NCBI RefSeq assembly: GCF_001513785.1 | Contig: NZ_LNQS01000001.1 | Coordinates: 248,001 to 312,000 of the forward strand | Reading direction: 5' to 3' | DNA: 64,000 bases | Source of the DNA: Rheinheimera sp. EpRS3 | GTDB taxonomy: Bacteria > Pseudomonadota > Gammaproteobacteria > Enterobacterales > Alteromonadaceae | Shown: piece by piece, positions 17,936 to 26,274 of the stretch | Layout of the letters: every line of letters starts with the position of its first letter | How positions within the stretch are numbered: the first letter of the stretch is position 1 | The notes under the pieces: model-generated | Databases searched by the model: none | Told to the model about the DNA's origin: nothing | Seen by the model: the letters and a program-made list of their open reading frames with translations, nothing else | Made by a program: the position numbers and the translations under genes

Positions 17936-18796
17936 CTATTCCACGTTCTGGATCTGCTCTCTCATCTGCTCAATTAACACCTTAAGCTCTACCGCTGAAT
18001 TGGTGATCTCGGTGCTGATGGCTTTCGACGACAGCGTGTTCGCTTCGCGGTTAAATTCCTGCATCATAAAATCTAAGCGCCGGCCGCAGGCGCCGCCTTT
18101 TTTCAGCGTATGGCGGGTTTCTTTAATGTGGGCATCTAAGCGGTCGAGCTCTTCGGCGACGTCAGACTTAGAGGCTAAAAACGCCATTTCCTGCTCTAAA
18201 CGGCCTTGCTCTATATCGGCTTTAATCTCGTTTAAGCGGTTTACAATGCGATCACGCTGCCACTGCATCGCTTGCGGCAAGTGTGTGCGCACAAAGGCCA
18301 CTTGCTCGCCAATCGCGGTTAGGCGCTGCTGGATCATCTGCTCGATGGCATCACCTTCGCGGCCACGGCCGGCTAAGAAGTCTTGTAAGGCAGCGTCGAA
18401 ACCGGCCAGCAGTTCGCCTTGCAGCGCGTCTAAGTCTTCAGTCGGGGTTTCCATTACACCCGGCCAGCGCAGAATGTCGGCAATGTTTAATTGCGCTTGC
18501 GGTGCTTTTTGCAGTAACTGCTGCGCCTTTTGCAGCAATTGCTCGGCGAACACTTCATTTAACGTTAGTTCGCCGGCGGCTTGGTTAGCATGGTAGCGCA
18601 GGTTCACTTCTATTTTGCCGCGCTGCAGGCTGTTGCGTAGTTTGTCGCGCAGCAGGCTTTCTAAACCGCGAAACTGCTCCGGCAGGCGAAAGTAGGATTC
18701 CAGGTAACGCTGGTTTACCGAGCGGATCTCCCACTGGGCTGTGCCCCAGCTGGCTTTGGTTTCGTGACGGGCGAAGGCGGTCATGCTGTGGATCAT
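17936..18796 (-). CDS. yicC: YicC/YloC-family endoribonuclease
   Basis: A 286-residue member of the YicC family, recently recognised as endoribonucleases and almost the length of E. coli YicC. The hallmark N-terminus MIHSMTAFAR and the segment ETPTEDLDAL are present. The C-terminal domain contains GRRLDFMMQEFNREANTLSSK, with the acidic and His/Asn residues typical of the family. It is divergently transcribed from rph, as in E. coli, with 125 bp between them. It is the first conserved housekeeping gene on this side of the accessory island, so it marks the island's right border. Confidence 0.92.
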   Translation of the reverse strand: MIHSMTAFARHETKASWGTAQWEIRSVNQRYLESYFRLPEQFRGLESLLRDKLRNSLQRGKIEVNLRYHANQAAGELTLNEVFAEQLLQKAQQLLQKAPQAQLNIADILRWPGVMETPTEDLDALQGELLAGFDAALQDFLAGRGREGDAIEQMIQQRLTAIGEQVAFVRTHLPQAMQWQRDRIVNRLNEIKADIEQGRLEQEMAFLASKSDVAEELDRLDAHIKETRHTLKKGGACGRRLDFMMQEFNREANTLSSKAISTEITNSAVELKVLIEQMREQIQNVE

Positions 18797-18921
18797 AAAA
18801 GGCTCTCTGGCGACAAATAAAACCAGAGTATACCGCAGGGCAATCGAATTTGGCGAATTGATGGCTCTGAGTAACGTTAGCCCCTATAATAACCGCCATT
18901 GTTAATTTCAGGAGTGCAGCT

Positions 18922-19635
18922 ATGCGTCCAAGTGGCAGAACCGCCAGTCAGATCCGTCCCCTTACTTTTACCCGTCAATTTACCGCTCATGCTGAAGGCT
19001 CAGTATTGGTTGAATTTGGTAATACCAAGGTAATTTGTACCGCCAGCGTAATTGAAGGTGTGCCACGCTTTATGAAAGGCCAGGGCAAAGGCTGGATTAC
19101 CGCCGAATACGGCATGCTGCCACGCGCTACCCATACCCGTAATGACCGCGAAGCGGCACGCGGTAAGCAAGGTGGCCGCACTATGGAAATTCAGCGTCTG
19201 ATTGGCCGTGCGCTGCGTACCGCAGTAGATTTAAAACTGTTGGGCGAAAATACCATTACTATCGACTGTGATGTGATTCAGGCCGATGGCGGCACCCGCA
19301 CTGCCTCCATTACCGGTGCTTGTGTGGCGCTGGTAGATGCGCTGAACTTTATGCGCGCTAAAGGCATTATTAAAACTAACCCGCTGAATTTTATGGTGGC
19401 TGCTGTCTCGGTAGGTATTTATAAAGGCACTGCCGTGGCCGATTTAGATTACGCCGAAGATTCTAACGCGGAAACTGATATGAATATCGTGATGACCGAA
19501 ACCGGCAAAGTGATTGAAATTCAGGGCACCGCCGAAGAAGCGCCGTTTAGCTTTGAAGAAATGCAACAGATGATGGATTTAGGCAAGCACGCCATCCGTG
19601 AAATTATCGACGAGCAAAAGCGCGTTCTGGCATAA
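18922..19635 (+). CDS. rph: Ribonuclease PH
   Basis: Phosphorolytic 3'-5' exoribonuclease that trims tRNA 3' ends, 237 residues, the full family length. Conserved segments include the N-terminal MRPSGRT-x-x-QIRP, the [28 protein letters not shown] region around residues 70-95, and [19 protein letters not shown] with the phosphate-binding Arg and catalytic Asp residues. The start ATG has CAGGAG upstream. A TATAAT sequence at 18885-18890 is a plausible -10 box, though no well-spaced -35 was seen. pyrE follows after 20 bp, so the two are likely co-transcribed. Confidence 0.96.
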   Translation: MRPSGRTASQIRPLTFTRQFTAHAEGSVLVEFGNTKVICTASVIEGVPRFMKGQGKGWITAEYGMLPRATHTRNDREAARGKQGGRTMEIQRLIGRALRTAVDLKLLGENTITIDCDVIQADGGTRTASITGACVALVDALNFMRAKGIIKTNPLNFMVAAVSVGIYKGTAVADLDYAEDSNAETDMNIVMTETGKVIEIQGTAEEAPFSFEEMQQMMDLGKHAIREIIDEQKRVLA

Positions 19636-19655
19636 CAAGCAAAGGATACAACAGC

Positions 19656-20306
19656 ATGATCAAGCCGTTTCAACGTGAATTTATTGAGTTTGCGCTGTCG
19701 CGTCAGGTATTAAAGTTTGGCAGCTTTACGCTGAAATCCGGCCGTACCAGCCCGTATTTTTTTAATGCCGGGTTGTTTAATACCGGCGGTGATCTGGCCA
19801 AATTAGGCCGCTTTTATGCCGCTGCGTTGCAGGATAGCGGCCTGCAGTTCGACGTACTGTTTGGCCCGGCTTATAAAGGTATTCCTATTGCCACTACTAC
19901 AGCTGTAGCACTGGCGGATCATTATAACCGTGATGTGCCGTACTGCTTTAACCGCAAAGAAGCGAAAACCCATGGTGAAGGCGGTAACTTAGTGGGGTCG
20001 CCGCTAAAAGGCCGCATTATGCTGGTGGATGATGTGATTACCGCTGGCACTGCGATCCGTGAATCGATGCAGTTAATTCAGGCACAGGGCGCTGAGCTGA
20101 CCGGGGTGTTAATAGCACTGGACCGGCAAGAGCGCGGCAAGGGTGAGTTGTCGGCGATCCAGGAAGTGGAGCGCGACTTTAATACCAAAGTGATTTCTAT
20201 TATCAGTCTGCCGGATTTAATCAGCTATTTGGCCAATAAACCGGAGATGGCACAGCATCTTGATGCGGTAAAAGCTTATCGCGCACAATATGGTGTTAAC
20301 ACTTAA
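19656..20306 (+). CDS. pyrE: Orotate phosphoribosyltransferase
   Basis: Converts orotate and PRPP to orotidine 5'-phosphate in pyrimidine synthesis; 216 residues against 213 in E. coli. The PRPP-binding motif [15 protein letters not shown] is at about residues 124-138, and the flexible catalytic loop [13 protein letters not shown] at about 100-112. It lies 20 bp after rph. In E. coli, pyrE is attenuated through translation of rph; here no clear U-rich attenuator was seen in the 20-bp gap, so that control seems absent or different. A hairpin repeat begins 23 bp downstream and could serve as its terminator. Confidence 0.96.
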   Translation: MIKPFQREFIEFALSRQVLKFGSFTLKSGRTSPYFFNAGLFNTGGDLAKLGRFYAAALQDSGLQFDVLFGPAYKGIPIATTTAVALADHYNRDVPYCFNRKEAKTHGEGGNLVGSPLKGRIMLVDDVITAGTAIRESMQLIQAQGAELTGVLIALDRQERGKGELSAIQEVERDFNTKVISIISLPDLISYLANKPEMAQHLDAVKAYRAQYGVNT

Positions 20307-20328
20307 GGAAAATCGGGCTTTAGAGTAG

Positions 20329-20441
20329 GGTACAGTGTCAGGAAATGCTTTCTGCACCGGCTTCAAGGATCACATCCTTGTGCCCTCTCAGCCTGCGCGG
20401 CATCCTTGCCGCTGTTCCGAAAGCACACCTGACCCTGTACC
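20329..20441 (+). repeat. Hairpin repeat element, copy 1
   Basis: A copy of a long imperfect palindrome. It has a 66-nt core (20353-20418) shared with copies 2 and 3, flanked by TGCTTTC/GAAAGCA arms. Beyond a small internal loop (AAA against CA) come outer arms GTCAGG/CCTGAC and GGTACAG/CTGTACC. The core contains a short hairpin around GCGGCA/TTGCCGC and the pair GGAT/ATCC. It is located between pyrE and dgkA. Confidence 0.85.
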
Positions 20442-20491
20442 TGACGCTTCGACCTTAGCCCGATACACAACAGCAATGAAGGACAGCAAAG

Positions 20492-20863
20492 ATGTTAAAG
20501 CCAAACGGCGTTGGTTTAGGCCGAATTATCAGGGCTGCAAAATGTTCGATGCAGGGCTTTGCTGCCAGTTGGAAGTTTGAGTCTGCCTTTCGTCAGGAAA
20601 CCATCTTAGCTGTTATTTCTATTCCGCTGGCCGCCTGGTTGGCCACGTCAGTCAGCCAGTTTGCCTTGTTGGTGAGTGTTTGGTGTTTGGTACTGGTGGT
20701 AGAACTATTAAACTCAGCGATTGAATCACTGACTGACCGGGTAAGTCTGGAGCGGCATGAACTGTCGGGCCGTGCCAAAGATATGGGCTCGGCTGCAGTG
20801 TTTGTCAGCTTAGTAATAGTGGCGTTGATATGGGGCGCGGCGATTTATGAGCGCTTCGCTTAG
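20492..20863 (+). CDS. dgkA: Diacylglycerol kinase
   Basis: Small integral membrane kinase that phosphorylates diacylglycerol to phosphatidate, 123 residues, the family length. Three membrane helices are evident at about 35-55, 57-72 and 98-118. The signature ELLNSAIESLTDRVS, with catalytic Glu and Asn, and HELSGRAKDMGSAAV are present. The DgkA N-terminal amphipathic region RIIRAAKCSMQG matches. The family often has Val-Asp-Arg where this protein has Thr-Asp-Arg. It lies between pyrE and slmA, which are adjacent in E. coli, and is bracketed by inverted copies of the hairpin repeat. Confidence 0.94.
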   Translation: MLKPNGVGLGRIIRAAKCSMQGFAASWKFESAFRQETILAVISIPLAAWLATSVSQFALLVSVWCLVLVVELLNSAIESLTDRVSLERHELSGRAKDMGSAAVFVSLVIVALIWGAAIYERFA

Positions 20864-20904
20864 CTGTTGTTGACCAGCCGAATCTTCTGATTCTGGTTAA
20901 GGAA

Positions 20905-21007
20905 GGGATTAGGTGTGCTTTCGTAGCAGCGGCATGGATGCCGCGCAGGCTGAGAGGGCACAGGGATGTGATCCTTGAAGCCGGCGAAGAAAGCATTTCC
21001 TAATCCC
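20905..21007 (-). repeat. Hairpin repeat element, copy 2 (inverted)
   Basis: Second copy, in opposite orientation to copy 1. Its 66-nt core (20923-20988) is flanked by TGCTTTC/GAAAGCA and the same small internal loop, but the outer arms are GGGATTAGG/CCTAATCCC, unlike copy 1. It lies between the converging ends of dgkA and slmA. Confidence 0.85.
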
Positions 21008-21073
21008 TGACGTTACTACCTTAGTTGCCGCTGCTACGAAAGCACACCAGCCACGCTGCTCTCACGTTATGAT

Positions 21074-21664
21074 TTAGCTAAACAGAGCAGTTTGTAGTTG
21101 TGCCCACTGGTTAGCCCAGTACTGGGTTGGCAGCCGGGTAAAACCGGAGCGGACAAACTGGCTCAGTTTACCTTCTACCGTAGCCAGCAACAGGTTTGCC
21201 AGCTCGCCTTCGTCGATACTAAAGCCTTTACCTTCACGCAGCTTACGCTCGCGCAGGCATTGCTTTAACTGGGTTTCCAGTTTTTCAAATAACTGAGCAA
21301 CGCGTTCTTGCAGGCGTTCCTGCTCACCCTGCAGTGCATCTCCGGTGAGAATACGGCAAATGCCCGGGTTACGTTCGGCGAATACCAATATCAGCTGTAA
21401 AATAAGCTCGGTGCGGCTGGCGGTGTCTTTGTGCTCGTCCAGAATGCCATTGATGCGTGATAGCAGTGTATCTTCAATAAACTCAATTAAGCCTTCAAAC
21501 ATCCGCGCTTTACTGGGAAAATGCCGGTATAGCGCTGCTTCAGACACACCAACTTTCTCTGCAAGTGCAGCGGTGGTTATGCGCTGGCCGTTATTACTTT
21601 GCAGCATGGCCGCAAGGGCCTGCAAAATGTCTTCTTTACGATTACTGCGACGGGGTGCCGGCAT
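21074..21664 (-). CDS. slmA: Nucleoid occlusion factor SlmA
   Basis: TetR-family DNA-binding protein that blocks FtsZ ring assembly over the nucleoid; 196 residues against 198 in E. coli. The N-terminal HTH (about 10-55) contains [31 protein letters not shown], the typical SlmA recognition helix. The rest is the helical FtsZ-interacting and dimerisation domain. Its position between pyrE and dut is the conserved enterobacterial order. It is read on the minus strand with dut and coaBC upstream; copy 3 of the hairpin repeat lies in the gap before it. Confidence 0.94.
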   Translation of the reverse strand: MPAPRRSNRKEDILQALAAMLQSNNGQRITTAALAEKVGVSEAALYRHFPSKARMFEGLIEFIEDTLLSRINGILDEHKDTASRTELILQLILVFAERNPGICRILTGDALQGEQERLQERVAQLFEKLETQLKQCLRERKLREGKGFSIDEGELANLLLATVEGKLSQFVRSGFTRLPTQYWANQWAQLQTALFS

Positions 21665-21713
21665 TGCGTGTCCTGTAAAAAAAGTAACTTAGAGTCTGGT
21701 GCAGGCGCCTACA

Positions 21714-21808
21714 GCCGGAAATACTTATTTCGCCGCCTTCAAGGATCACGTCCCTGTGCCCTCTCAGGCTCCGCGGCATCCATGCCGCTGCTGCATAAGT
21801 ACGCCGGC
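21714..21808 (+). repeat. Hairpin repeat element, copy 3
   Basis: Third copy, same orientation as copy 1. The 66-nt core (21729-21794) is strongly similar, but the inner arms are TACTTAT/ATAAGTA instead of TGCTTTC/GAAAGCA and the outer arms GCCGG/CCGGC. The pairing is kept while the sequence changed, and the AAA-against-two-base loop is at the same place. It lies between dut and slmA. Confidence 0.85.
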
Positions 21809-21844
21809 CTTCGGCGCAACCTAAAGCATTGTGCTTTAAGCTAA

Positions 21845-22303
21845 TTATGCTTTACCAGAATGGCCAAAACCGCCTTCGCCGCGCGCTGTTTGTTCAAAGC
21901 TGTCGACAATATTAAATTCAGCCTGCACTACTGGCATAAATACCAGTTGGGCAATGCGATCACCCGGCTCAATGTTGAAGCTGTCTTTACCGCGGTTCCA
22001 CATAGACACCATTAACGGGCCCTGATAATCCGAGTCAATTAAGCCCACCAGATTACCCAATACAATGCCGTGCTTATGGCCCAGGCCAGAGCGGGGCAGG
22101 ATAGTGGCGCATAAATTAGCATCACCAATGAAAATAGATAGACCGGTAGGAATTAACGTAGTTTCACCCGGTGCCAGTGTCAGTGTGCTATCCAGACAGG
22201 CGCGTAAATCTAACCCGGCAGAGCCCGGTGTGGCGTAGGCCGGCAACGGAAATTCTGTACCAATTCGGGGGTCAAGGATTTTTAAATCAATGGCTTTTTT
22301 CAT
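21845..22303 (-). CDS. dut: Deoxyuridine 5'-triphosphate nucleotidohydrolase
   Basis: Hydrolyses dUTP to dUMP, keeping uracil out of DNA and feeding thymidylate synthesis; 152 residues. The five dUTPase motifs are visible: AGLDLRA (motif 1), [13 protein letters not shown] (motif 2), [13 protein letters not shown] with the catalytic Asp (motif 3), GDRIAQLV (motif 4) and the C-terminal [10 protein letters not shown] (motif 5). It lies 47 bp downstream of coaBC on the same strand, as in E. coli, and probably shares its transcript. Confidence 0.97.
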   Translation of the reverse strand: MKKAIDLKILDPRIGTEFPLPAYATPGSAGLDLRACLDSTLTLAPGETTLIPTGLSIFIGDANLCATILPRSGLGHKHGIVLGNLVGLIDSDYQGPLMVSMWNRGKDSFNIEPGDRIAQLVFMPVVQAEFNIVDSFEQTARGEGGFGHSGKA

Positions 22304-22350
22304 TTACGGCTTAACTCTTATTTTATTGATAATTAGTATTTTAATGGTAA

Positions 22351-23562
22351 CTAGCTGGCGGAAAATTGAGCATAGATATGCTGCAGTATGGCTTTGGCTA
22401 ACTCAGCTTTGGGCTGGGCCGGTAATGCCTGCTCGCCATGCTGCCACACCAGAGTGACAGCATTATGATCGCTGTTAAAACCCAGTTCAGTGCCCGATAC
22501 ATCATTAGCGCAAATTAAATCCAGCTTCTTGCGTGCCAGTTTATCTTTGGCGTATTGCACTACGTTTTGTGTTTCCGCGGCAAAACCTACGGTAAAGGGG
22601 CGCTGTGTGGTTAGTGCTGCAACGGCGGCAATAATATCCGGGTTTTTTACCAGCTTGAGCTCAATGCTGTCGCTGGCGGTTTTCTTCATCTTTTCACTGG
22701 CAACCTGTGCTACACGATAATCTGCCACCGCTGCGCAGCCGATAAAAATATCGTTTTGTTTCGCCTGAGCCAATGCAGCTTCGTGCATTTGCTCTGCGGT
22801 AGTAACGTCAATGCGTGTTACCCCTGCAGGTGTAGCTAACTGCACCGGGCCGCTAATCAGGGTGACCTGTGCGCCCATAGCCGCGGCGGCTTGCGCTAAG
22901 GCAAAGCCCATTTTGCCTGAGCTGTGGTTAGAGATATAACGCACCGGATCAATAGCTTCGCGCGTTGGGCCTGCGGTAATTGTGATTTTAATGTTATTAA
23001 GTTGCTGTTCAGCTGAAAAATGTTTTTCTAATGCGCTAACCAGCTCTAAAGGCTCCAGCATGCGGCCTGAGCCGACGTCGCCGCAGGCTTGTTCACCCAC
23101 TCCCGGGCCATAAATGTAAAAATTATGTGCTTTTAAAGTGGCTAAATTATGCTGGGTAGCTATGTTTTTATACATCTGCTGGTTCATTGCAGGCGCTACA
23201 GCAACAGGTGCCGCGGTGGCTAATACACAGGTAGTCAGCAAATCGTTGGCTAAGCCGTGCGCCATGCGGGCGATAATATCGGCGCTGGCGGGGGCAATTA
23301 ACACTATGTCAGCCCATTTTGCCAGCTCGATATGGCCCATGGCGGCTTCTGCTGCCGGGTCTAGCAAGCTTGTGCTTACCGGGTTACCTGATACGGCCTG
23401 CAGTGTCAGCGGAGTAATAAAGTGCTGGGCGGCGTCGGTTAAAATAACCCGCACATCTGCGCCACGCTCTTTTAAACGGCGTACTAAGTCTGCACTTTTA
23501 TAGGCGGCAATACCGCCGCTGATACCTAGCAAAATGTGTTTTTGGGCAAGGGTTTGCAACAT
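22351..23562 (-). CDS. coaBC: Bifunctional phosphopantothenoylcysteine decarboxylase/synthetase
   Basis: Dfp/CoaBC carries out two steps of coenzyme A synthesis. From the ATG at 23562 it has 403 residues; an upstream in-frame start would add 28 residues that overlap the radC promoter area and look non-native. The N-terminal CoaC flavoprotein domain (about 1-190) shows [14 protein letters not shown], the substrate motif PAMNQQMY and the flexible [13 protein letters not shown] segment with its active-site Cys. The C-terminal CoaB domain includes [25 protein letters not shown] and a conserved KxxK-like KMKK. It is divergent from radC with 82 bp between them. Confidence 0.95.
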   Translation of the reverse strand: MLQTLAQKHILLGISGGIAAYKSADLVRRLKERGADVRVILTDAAQHFITPLTLQAVSGNPVSTSLLDPAAEAAMGHIELAKWADIVLIAPASADIIARMAHGLANDLLTTCVLATAAPVAVAPAMNQQMYKNIATQHNLATLKAHNFYIYGPGVGEQACGDVGSGRMLEPLELVSALEKHFSAEQQLNNIKITITAGPTREAIDPVRYISNHSSGKMGFALAQAAAAMGAQVTLISGPVQLATPAGVTRIDVTTAEQMHEAALAQAKQNDIFIGCAAVADYRVAQVASEKMKKTASDSIELKLVKNPDIIAAVAALTTQRPFTVGFAAETQNVVQYAKDKLARKKLDLICANDVSGTELGFNSDHNAVTLVWQHGEQALPAQPKAELAKAILQHIYAQFSAS

Positions 23563-23644
23563 GACAGAGACACCAGAACCGGAAAAAACTGGCGATAAGA
23601 TAGCATGGAAACACAAATTCAGCATCAATTCAGGGAGGGATAGC

Positions 23645-24319
23645 ATGAGTATTCGTCACTGGCCCGCCACCGAGCGGCCACGGGAAAAACTGCTCGACAG
23701 AGGCGCGACAGCACTGTCAGACGCCGAGTTACTGGCTATATTTCTACGCACCGGTATTGCCGGTACTGACGCTGTAACGCTGGCGCGGCAGTTGTTAAGT
23801 CAGTTTGGTTCGCTAAGGCGTTTACTTGGCGCCAGCCAGGCTGATTTTTGCTCGGCCAAAGGGTTGGGCGAGGCCAAGTTTGTGCAGCTTCAGGCAGTAC
23901 TGGAGCTGAGCAAACGCTATTTACAGCAGCAAATGCAGCGCGATACCGTGTTTACTGAACCGGCCACCGTAAAGCGTTATCTGCAACACGCTATCAGTGG
24001 CGAGCAGCGCGAAGTCTTTCTTTTACTGTATTTAGATAGCCAGCACCGGCTAATTAAAGCCGAGCCGTTATTTGCCGGTACTATAGATGCCTCCCCGGTG
24101 TATCCGCGTATTGTAGTTCAGCAGGCTTTAGCGCATAATGCCGCCGCTGTTATTCTGGCGCACAATCATCCCTCTGGCGTGGCTGAACCAAGCCGGGCGG
24201 ACAGAGCGATTACTGAACGATTAATTCAGGCGTTAATGTTGGTAGATATCAAGGTATTGGATCACTTTATTGTGGGCGATGCCGATGTAATCTCCTTTGC
24301 AGAGCGTGGCTGGCTGTGA
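23645..24319 (+). CDS. radC: RadC-family JAB-domain protein
   Basis: A 224-residue RadC protein. The start at 23645 has AGGGAGGG upstream; an ORF opening at 23534 would overlap coaBC. The N-terminal half has a helix-hairpin-helix-like region ([17 protein letters not shown]). The C-terminal JAMM/JAB metalloprotease-like domain has the motif [14 protein letters not shown], with His, His and Asp zinc ligands, and a Glu in the preceding strand. Despite the name, a direct DNA-repair role in the family is doubtful and its activity is not settled. It is located as in E. coli between coaBC and rpmB. Confidence 0.94.
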   Translation: MSIRHWPATERPREKLLDRGATALSDAELLAIFLRTGIAGTDAVTLARQLLSQFGSLRRLLGASQADFCSAKGLGEAKFVQLQAVLELSKRYLQQQMQRDTVFTEPATVKRYLQHAISGEQREVFLLLYLDSQHRLIKAEPLFAGTIDASPVYPRIVVQQALAHNAAAVILAHNHPSGVAEPSRADRAITERLIQALMLVDIKVLDHFIVGDADVISFAERGWL

Positions 24320-24325
24320 AGATCT

Positions 24326-24350
24326 GCAGAGATCCTTGCCGGATCTCTGC
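24326..24350 (+). terminator. Hairpin after radC
   Basis: A perfect 10-bp stem, GCAGAGATCC with GGATCTCTGC around a 5-nt loop, begins 6 bp after the radC stop. No T-run follows, so it is either a Rho-assisted end or an RNA-stabilising hairpin. It lies just before the rpmB promoter. Confidence 0.5.
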
Positions 24351-24370
24351 GCGCGGGCGAAAGATTTCGC

Positions 24371-24399
24371 TTGAATAAGGCGGCTTATTCGTGTATAAA
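24371..24399 (+). promoter_or_regulatory. Sigma70-type promoter of rpmB-rpmG
   Basis: TTGAAT at 24371-24376 and TATAAA at 24394-24399 are separated by exactly 17 bp. Transcription would start near 24406 and give an untranslated leader of about 78 nt containing a CCTTCT/AGAAGG hairpin (24422-24438). Confidence 0.65.
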
Positions 24400-24483
24400 T
24401 TGCGCCCTCTTGTTTTGGGGCAACCTTCTTGGCCAGAAGGGTGATGACAGCTCGAGCTGATGTAATTTTGGAGAACTATTGAC

Positions 24484-24720
24484 ATGTCTAGAGTGTGCCA
24501 AGTAACTGGTAAAGGTCCGATGGTGGGTAACCGTCGTTCACACGCCAACAATGCTACTAAGCGCCGTTTCCTGCCTAACCTGCAAACTCACCGTTTCTGG
24601 GTTGAAAGTGAAAACCGTTTTGTTACATTACGTACTTCTACCCGTGGTATGCGCATCATCGATAAGAAAGGTATCGATGCGGTATTAGCCGAAGTGCGTG
24701 CTAACGGTCACAAGGTGTAA
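24484..24720 (+). CDS. rpmB: 50S ribosomal protein L28
   Basis: Large-subunit ribosomal protein, 78 residues as in E. coli. The start [23 protein letters not shown] and the segment [18 protein letters not shown] are diagnostic. It lacks the CxxC zinc ribbon of some L28 paralogues, having only Cys5, so it is the zinc-independent form. A GGAG site precedes the ATG. rpmG follows after 11 bp. Confidence 0.98.
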   Translation: MSRVCQVTGKGPMVGNRRSHANNATKRRFLPNLQTHRFWVESENRFVTLRTSTRGMRIIDKKGIDAVLAEVRANGHKV

Positions 24721-24731
24721 GGAAATAAAAA

Positions 24732-24887
24732 ATGCGCGATAAAATCCGTTTAGTCTCTTCTGCAGGCACTGGTTTCTTCTATACAACTACGAAGAACAAG
24801 CGCACCATGCCAGAAAAGATGGAAATCAAAAAGTTTGATCCTAAAGTGCGCAAGCATGTGATTTTCAAAGAAGCGAAAATCAAGTAA
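24732..24887 (+). CDS. rpmG: 50S ribosomal protein L33
   Basis: A 51-residue ribosomal protein starting [20 protein letters not shown] and ending KEAKIK, a clear L33. It has no cysteines, so it is the zinc-free form, matching the L28 form beside it. It lies 11 bp after rpmB with AAGGAAAT as ribosome-binding site. A strong terminator follows 11 bp after the stop. Confidence 0.98.
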   Translation: MRDKIRLVSSAGTGFFYTTTKNKRTMPEKMEIKKFDPKVRKHVIFKEAKIK

Positions 24888-24897
24888 TCGAACACAG

Positions 24898-24921
24898 AAA
24901 CCCGGCCAACGCCGGGTTTTT
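24898..24921 (+). terminator. Rho-independent terminator of rpmB-rpmG
   Basis: Arms AAACCCGGC and GCCGGGTTT around a CAAC loop, ending in five T residues; a textbook intrinsic terminator. Confidence 0.92.
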
Positions 24922-24979
24922 GCTTTTTAAAGCCCGCCTAAGTTACTATGCCGCAATGCTTTTGCCGACAGGTATGGTT

Positions 24980-25462
24980 ATGTTAAAACTGTCCCGCCGT
25001 AACTGGAATAATGTACTGATTTTTGCCGTGCTGGTGCTGATGTTTGCGCTGTATGGCATTCCGCAGCGTTTATCGCAGTTTAATGCGCCTGAACATCGCT
25101 TGATCCCCGCTGATAGTGAATTACTGATGGTAGCTTTTGCTAATACGCGGCTTATTAAAGCCGGCCCACAGTGGCAGTTGCAACCCCAGCGCCAGAAACC
25201 GGTAGATGCAGCACAACTGGCAGTGGCCTGGCAGCATAGTTTACTTACGCCGGTTGAGGTGATTGCAGATAAAAGCCGCGTGCCGGTAGCACAGGCCAGT
25301 GTGCAGCTGGTTGGGCAAACTGCGCCGCTAATTTGGTTGCTGTATCCGGCTGCTGATACTGATGGCGAGCAGTTCTTATTACAGCAAGCCGGGCAGAGTC
25401 AGTTTTACCAGTTAACTGCTGCACAGGCGGCGCAGTTGTTTTTAATCGATATGGCGGAGTAA
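24980..25462 (+). CDS. Unknown single-pass membrane protein upstream of mutM
   Basis: About 160 residues from the ATG at 24980; an ATG 6 bp earlier is also possible. The N-terminus has a basic stretch LSRRNWNN followed by one hydrophobic helix (about residues 10-28, [16 protein letters not shown]). The rest should be periplasmic: a soluble domain rich in Gln, Ala and Leu with no cysteine pairs or catalytic motif that I recognise. The stop is 2 bp before the mutM start, so the pair is translationally linked. It may be a lineage-specific gene; I cannot suggest a function beyond membrane anchoring. Confidence 0.7.
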   Translation: MLKLSRRNWNNVLIFAVLVLMFALYGIPQRLSQFNAPEHRLIPADSELLMVAFANTRLIKAGPQWQLQPQRQKPVDAAQLAVAWQHSLLTPVEVIADKSRVPVAQASVQLVGQTAPLIWLLYPAADTDGEQFLLQQAGQSQFYQLTAAQAAQLFLIDMAE

Positions 25463-25464
25463 CA

Positions 25465-26274
25465 GTGCCGGAATTACCTGAAGTAGAAGTATCGCGCCAG
25501 GGCATCAGCCCTTATCTGGAAAACCAACAGTTAGTCAAAGTAGTGGCTCGCCAACGTCAGCTACGCTGGTGGGTACCTGATGAGGTGCTGGCGCAGCTGA
25601 ACCAGCCTGTTTTATCGGTAACGCGCCGTGCCAAGTATTTGCTTATTCAGCTGCCGCAGGGCGATATTATTTTGCACCTGGGCATGTCGGGCCATTTAAA
25701 GGTTATACCCTCTGATACGCCAGCGACTAAACATGATCATATTGATCTGGTATTAGCCAGCGGTATGGCGCTCAGGTTAAACGATACCCGCCGTTTTGGT
25801 GCTGTGCTGTGGCAGCATAAGGGGGAAACCCACCCATTACTGGCCAGCCTGGGGCCGGAGCCACTGAGTGATAATTTTAATCTGGCGCATTTAACGGCGG
25901 CTTTTGCCAAGCGCGGCAGTGCGGTAAAACTGGTGCTGATGGACAACCACGTGGTGGTAGGCGTGGGTAACATTTACGCCAACGAAGCCTTGTTTAAAGC
26001 GGGTATTTTGCCGTCCAAACCGGCCAAAGCGGTAACAGCACAACAACTGAAAAAACTGTTGCCGGTGATCAAAGATACGCTGGCCGCAGCCATTAAGCAG
26101 GGCGGTACTACGTTAAAAGATTTTAGCCAGGCCGATGGTAAACCGGGCTACTTTGCCCAGCAATTGCTGGTGTATGGCCGCGGCGGCCAGCCTTGTTTAA
26201 CCTGTGATACGGTGTTAAGTGAAATTCGTCTTGGCCAGCGCAGTACGGTGTTTTGTCCGAAGTGTCAGAACTAA
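25465..26274 (+). CDS. mutM: Formamidopyrimidine-DNA glycosylase
   Basis: Base-excision repair enzyme that removes 8-oxoguanine and formamidopyrimidines; 269 residues as in E. coli. The start is GTG and the N-terminus reads PELPEVEV, with the catalytic Pro2 and Glu3. The conserved LGMSGHLKV segment carries the catalytic Lys, and [13 protein letters not shown] is the H2TH region. The C-terminal zinc finger is formed by CLTC and CPKC. It overlaps the convergent outer-membrane gene by 4 bp. It closes the conserved rph-to-mutM block. Confidence 0.97.
   Translation: MPELPEVEVSRQGISPYLENQQLVKVVARQRQLRWWVPDEVLAQLNQPVLSVTRRAKYLLIQLPQGDIILHLGMSGHLKVIPSDTPATKHDHIDLVLASGMALRLNDTRRFGAVLWQHKGETHPLLASLGPEPLSDNFNLAHLTAAFAKRGSAVKLVLMDNHVVVGVGNIYANEALFKAGILPSKPAKAVTAQQLKKLLPVIKDTLAAAIKQGGTTLKDFSQADGKPGYFAQQLLVYGRGGQPCLTCDTVLSEIRLGQRSTVFCPKCQN

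Noticed and set aside
18000..18596. A 198-codon ORF opposite yicC
   Set aside because: Antisense shadow of a conserved gene; Ser/Cys-rich composition typical of such shadows.
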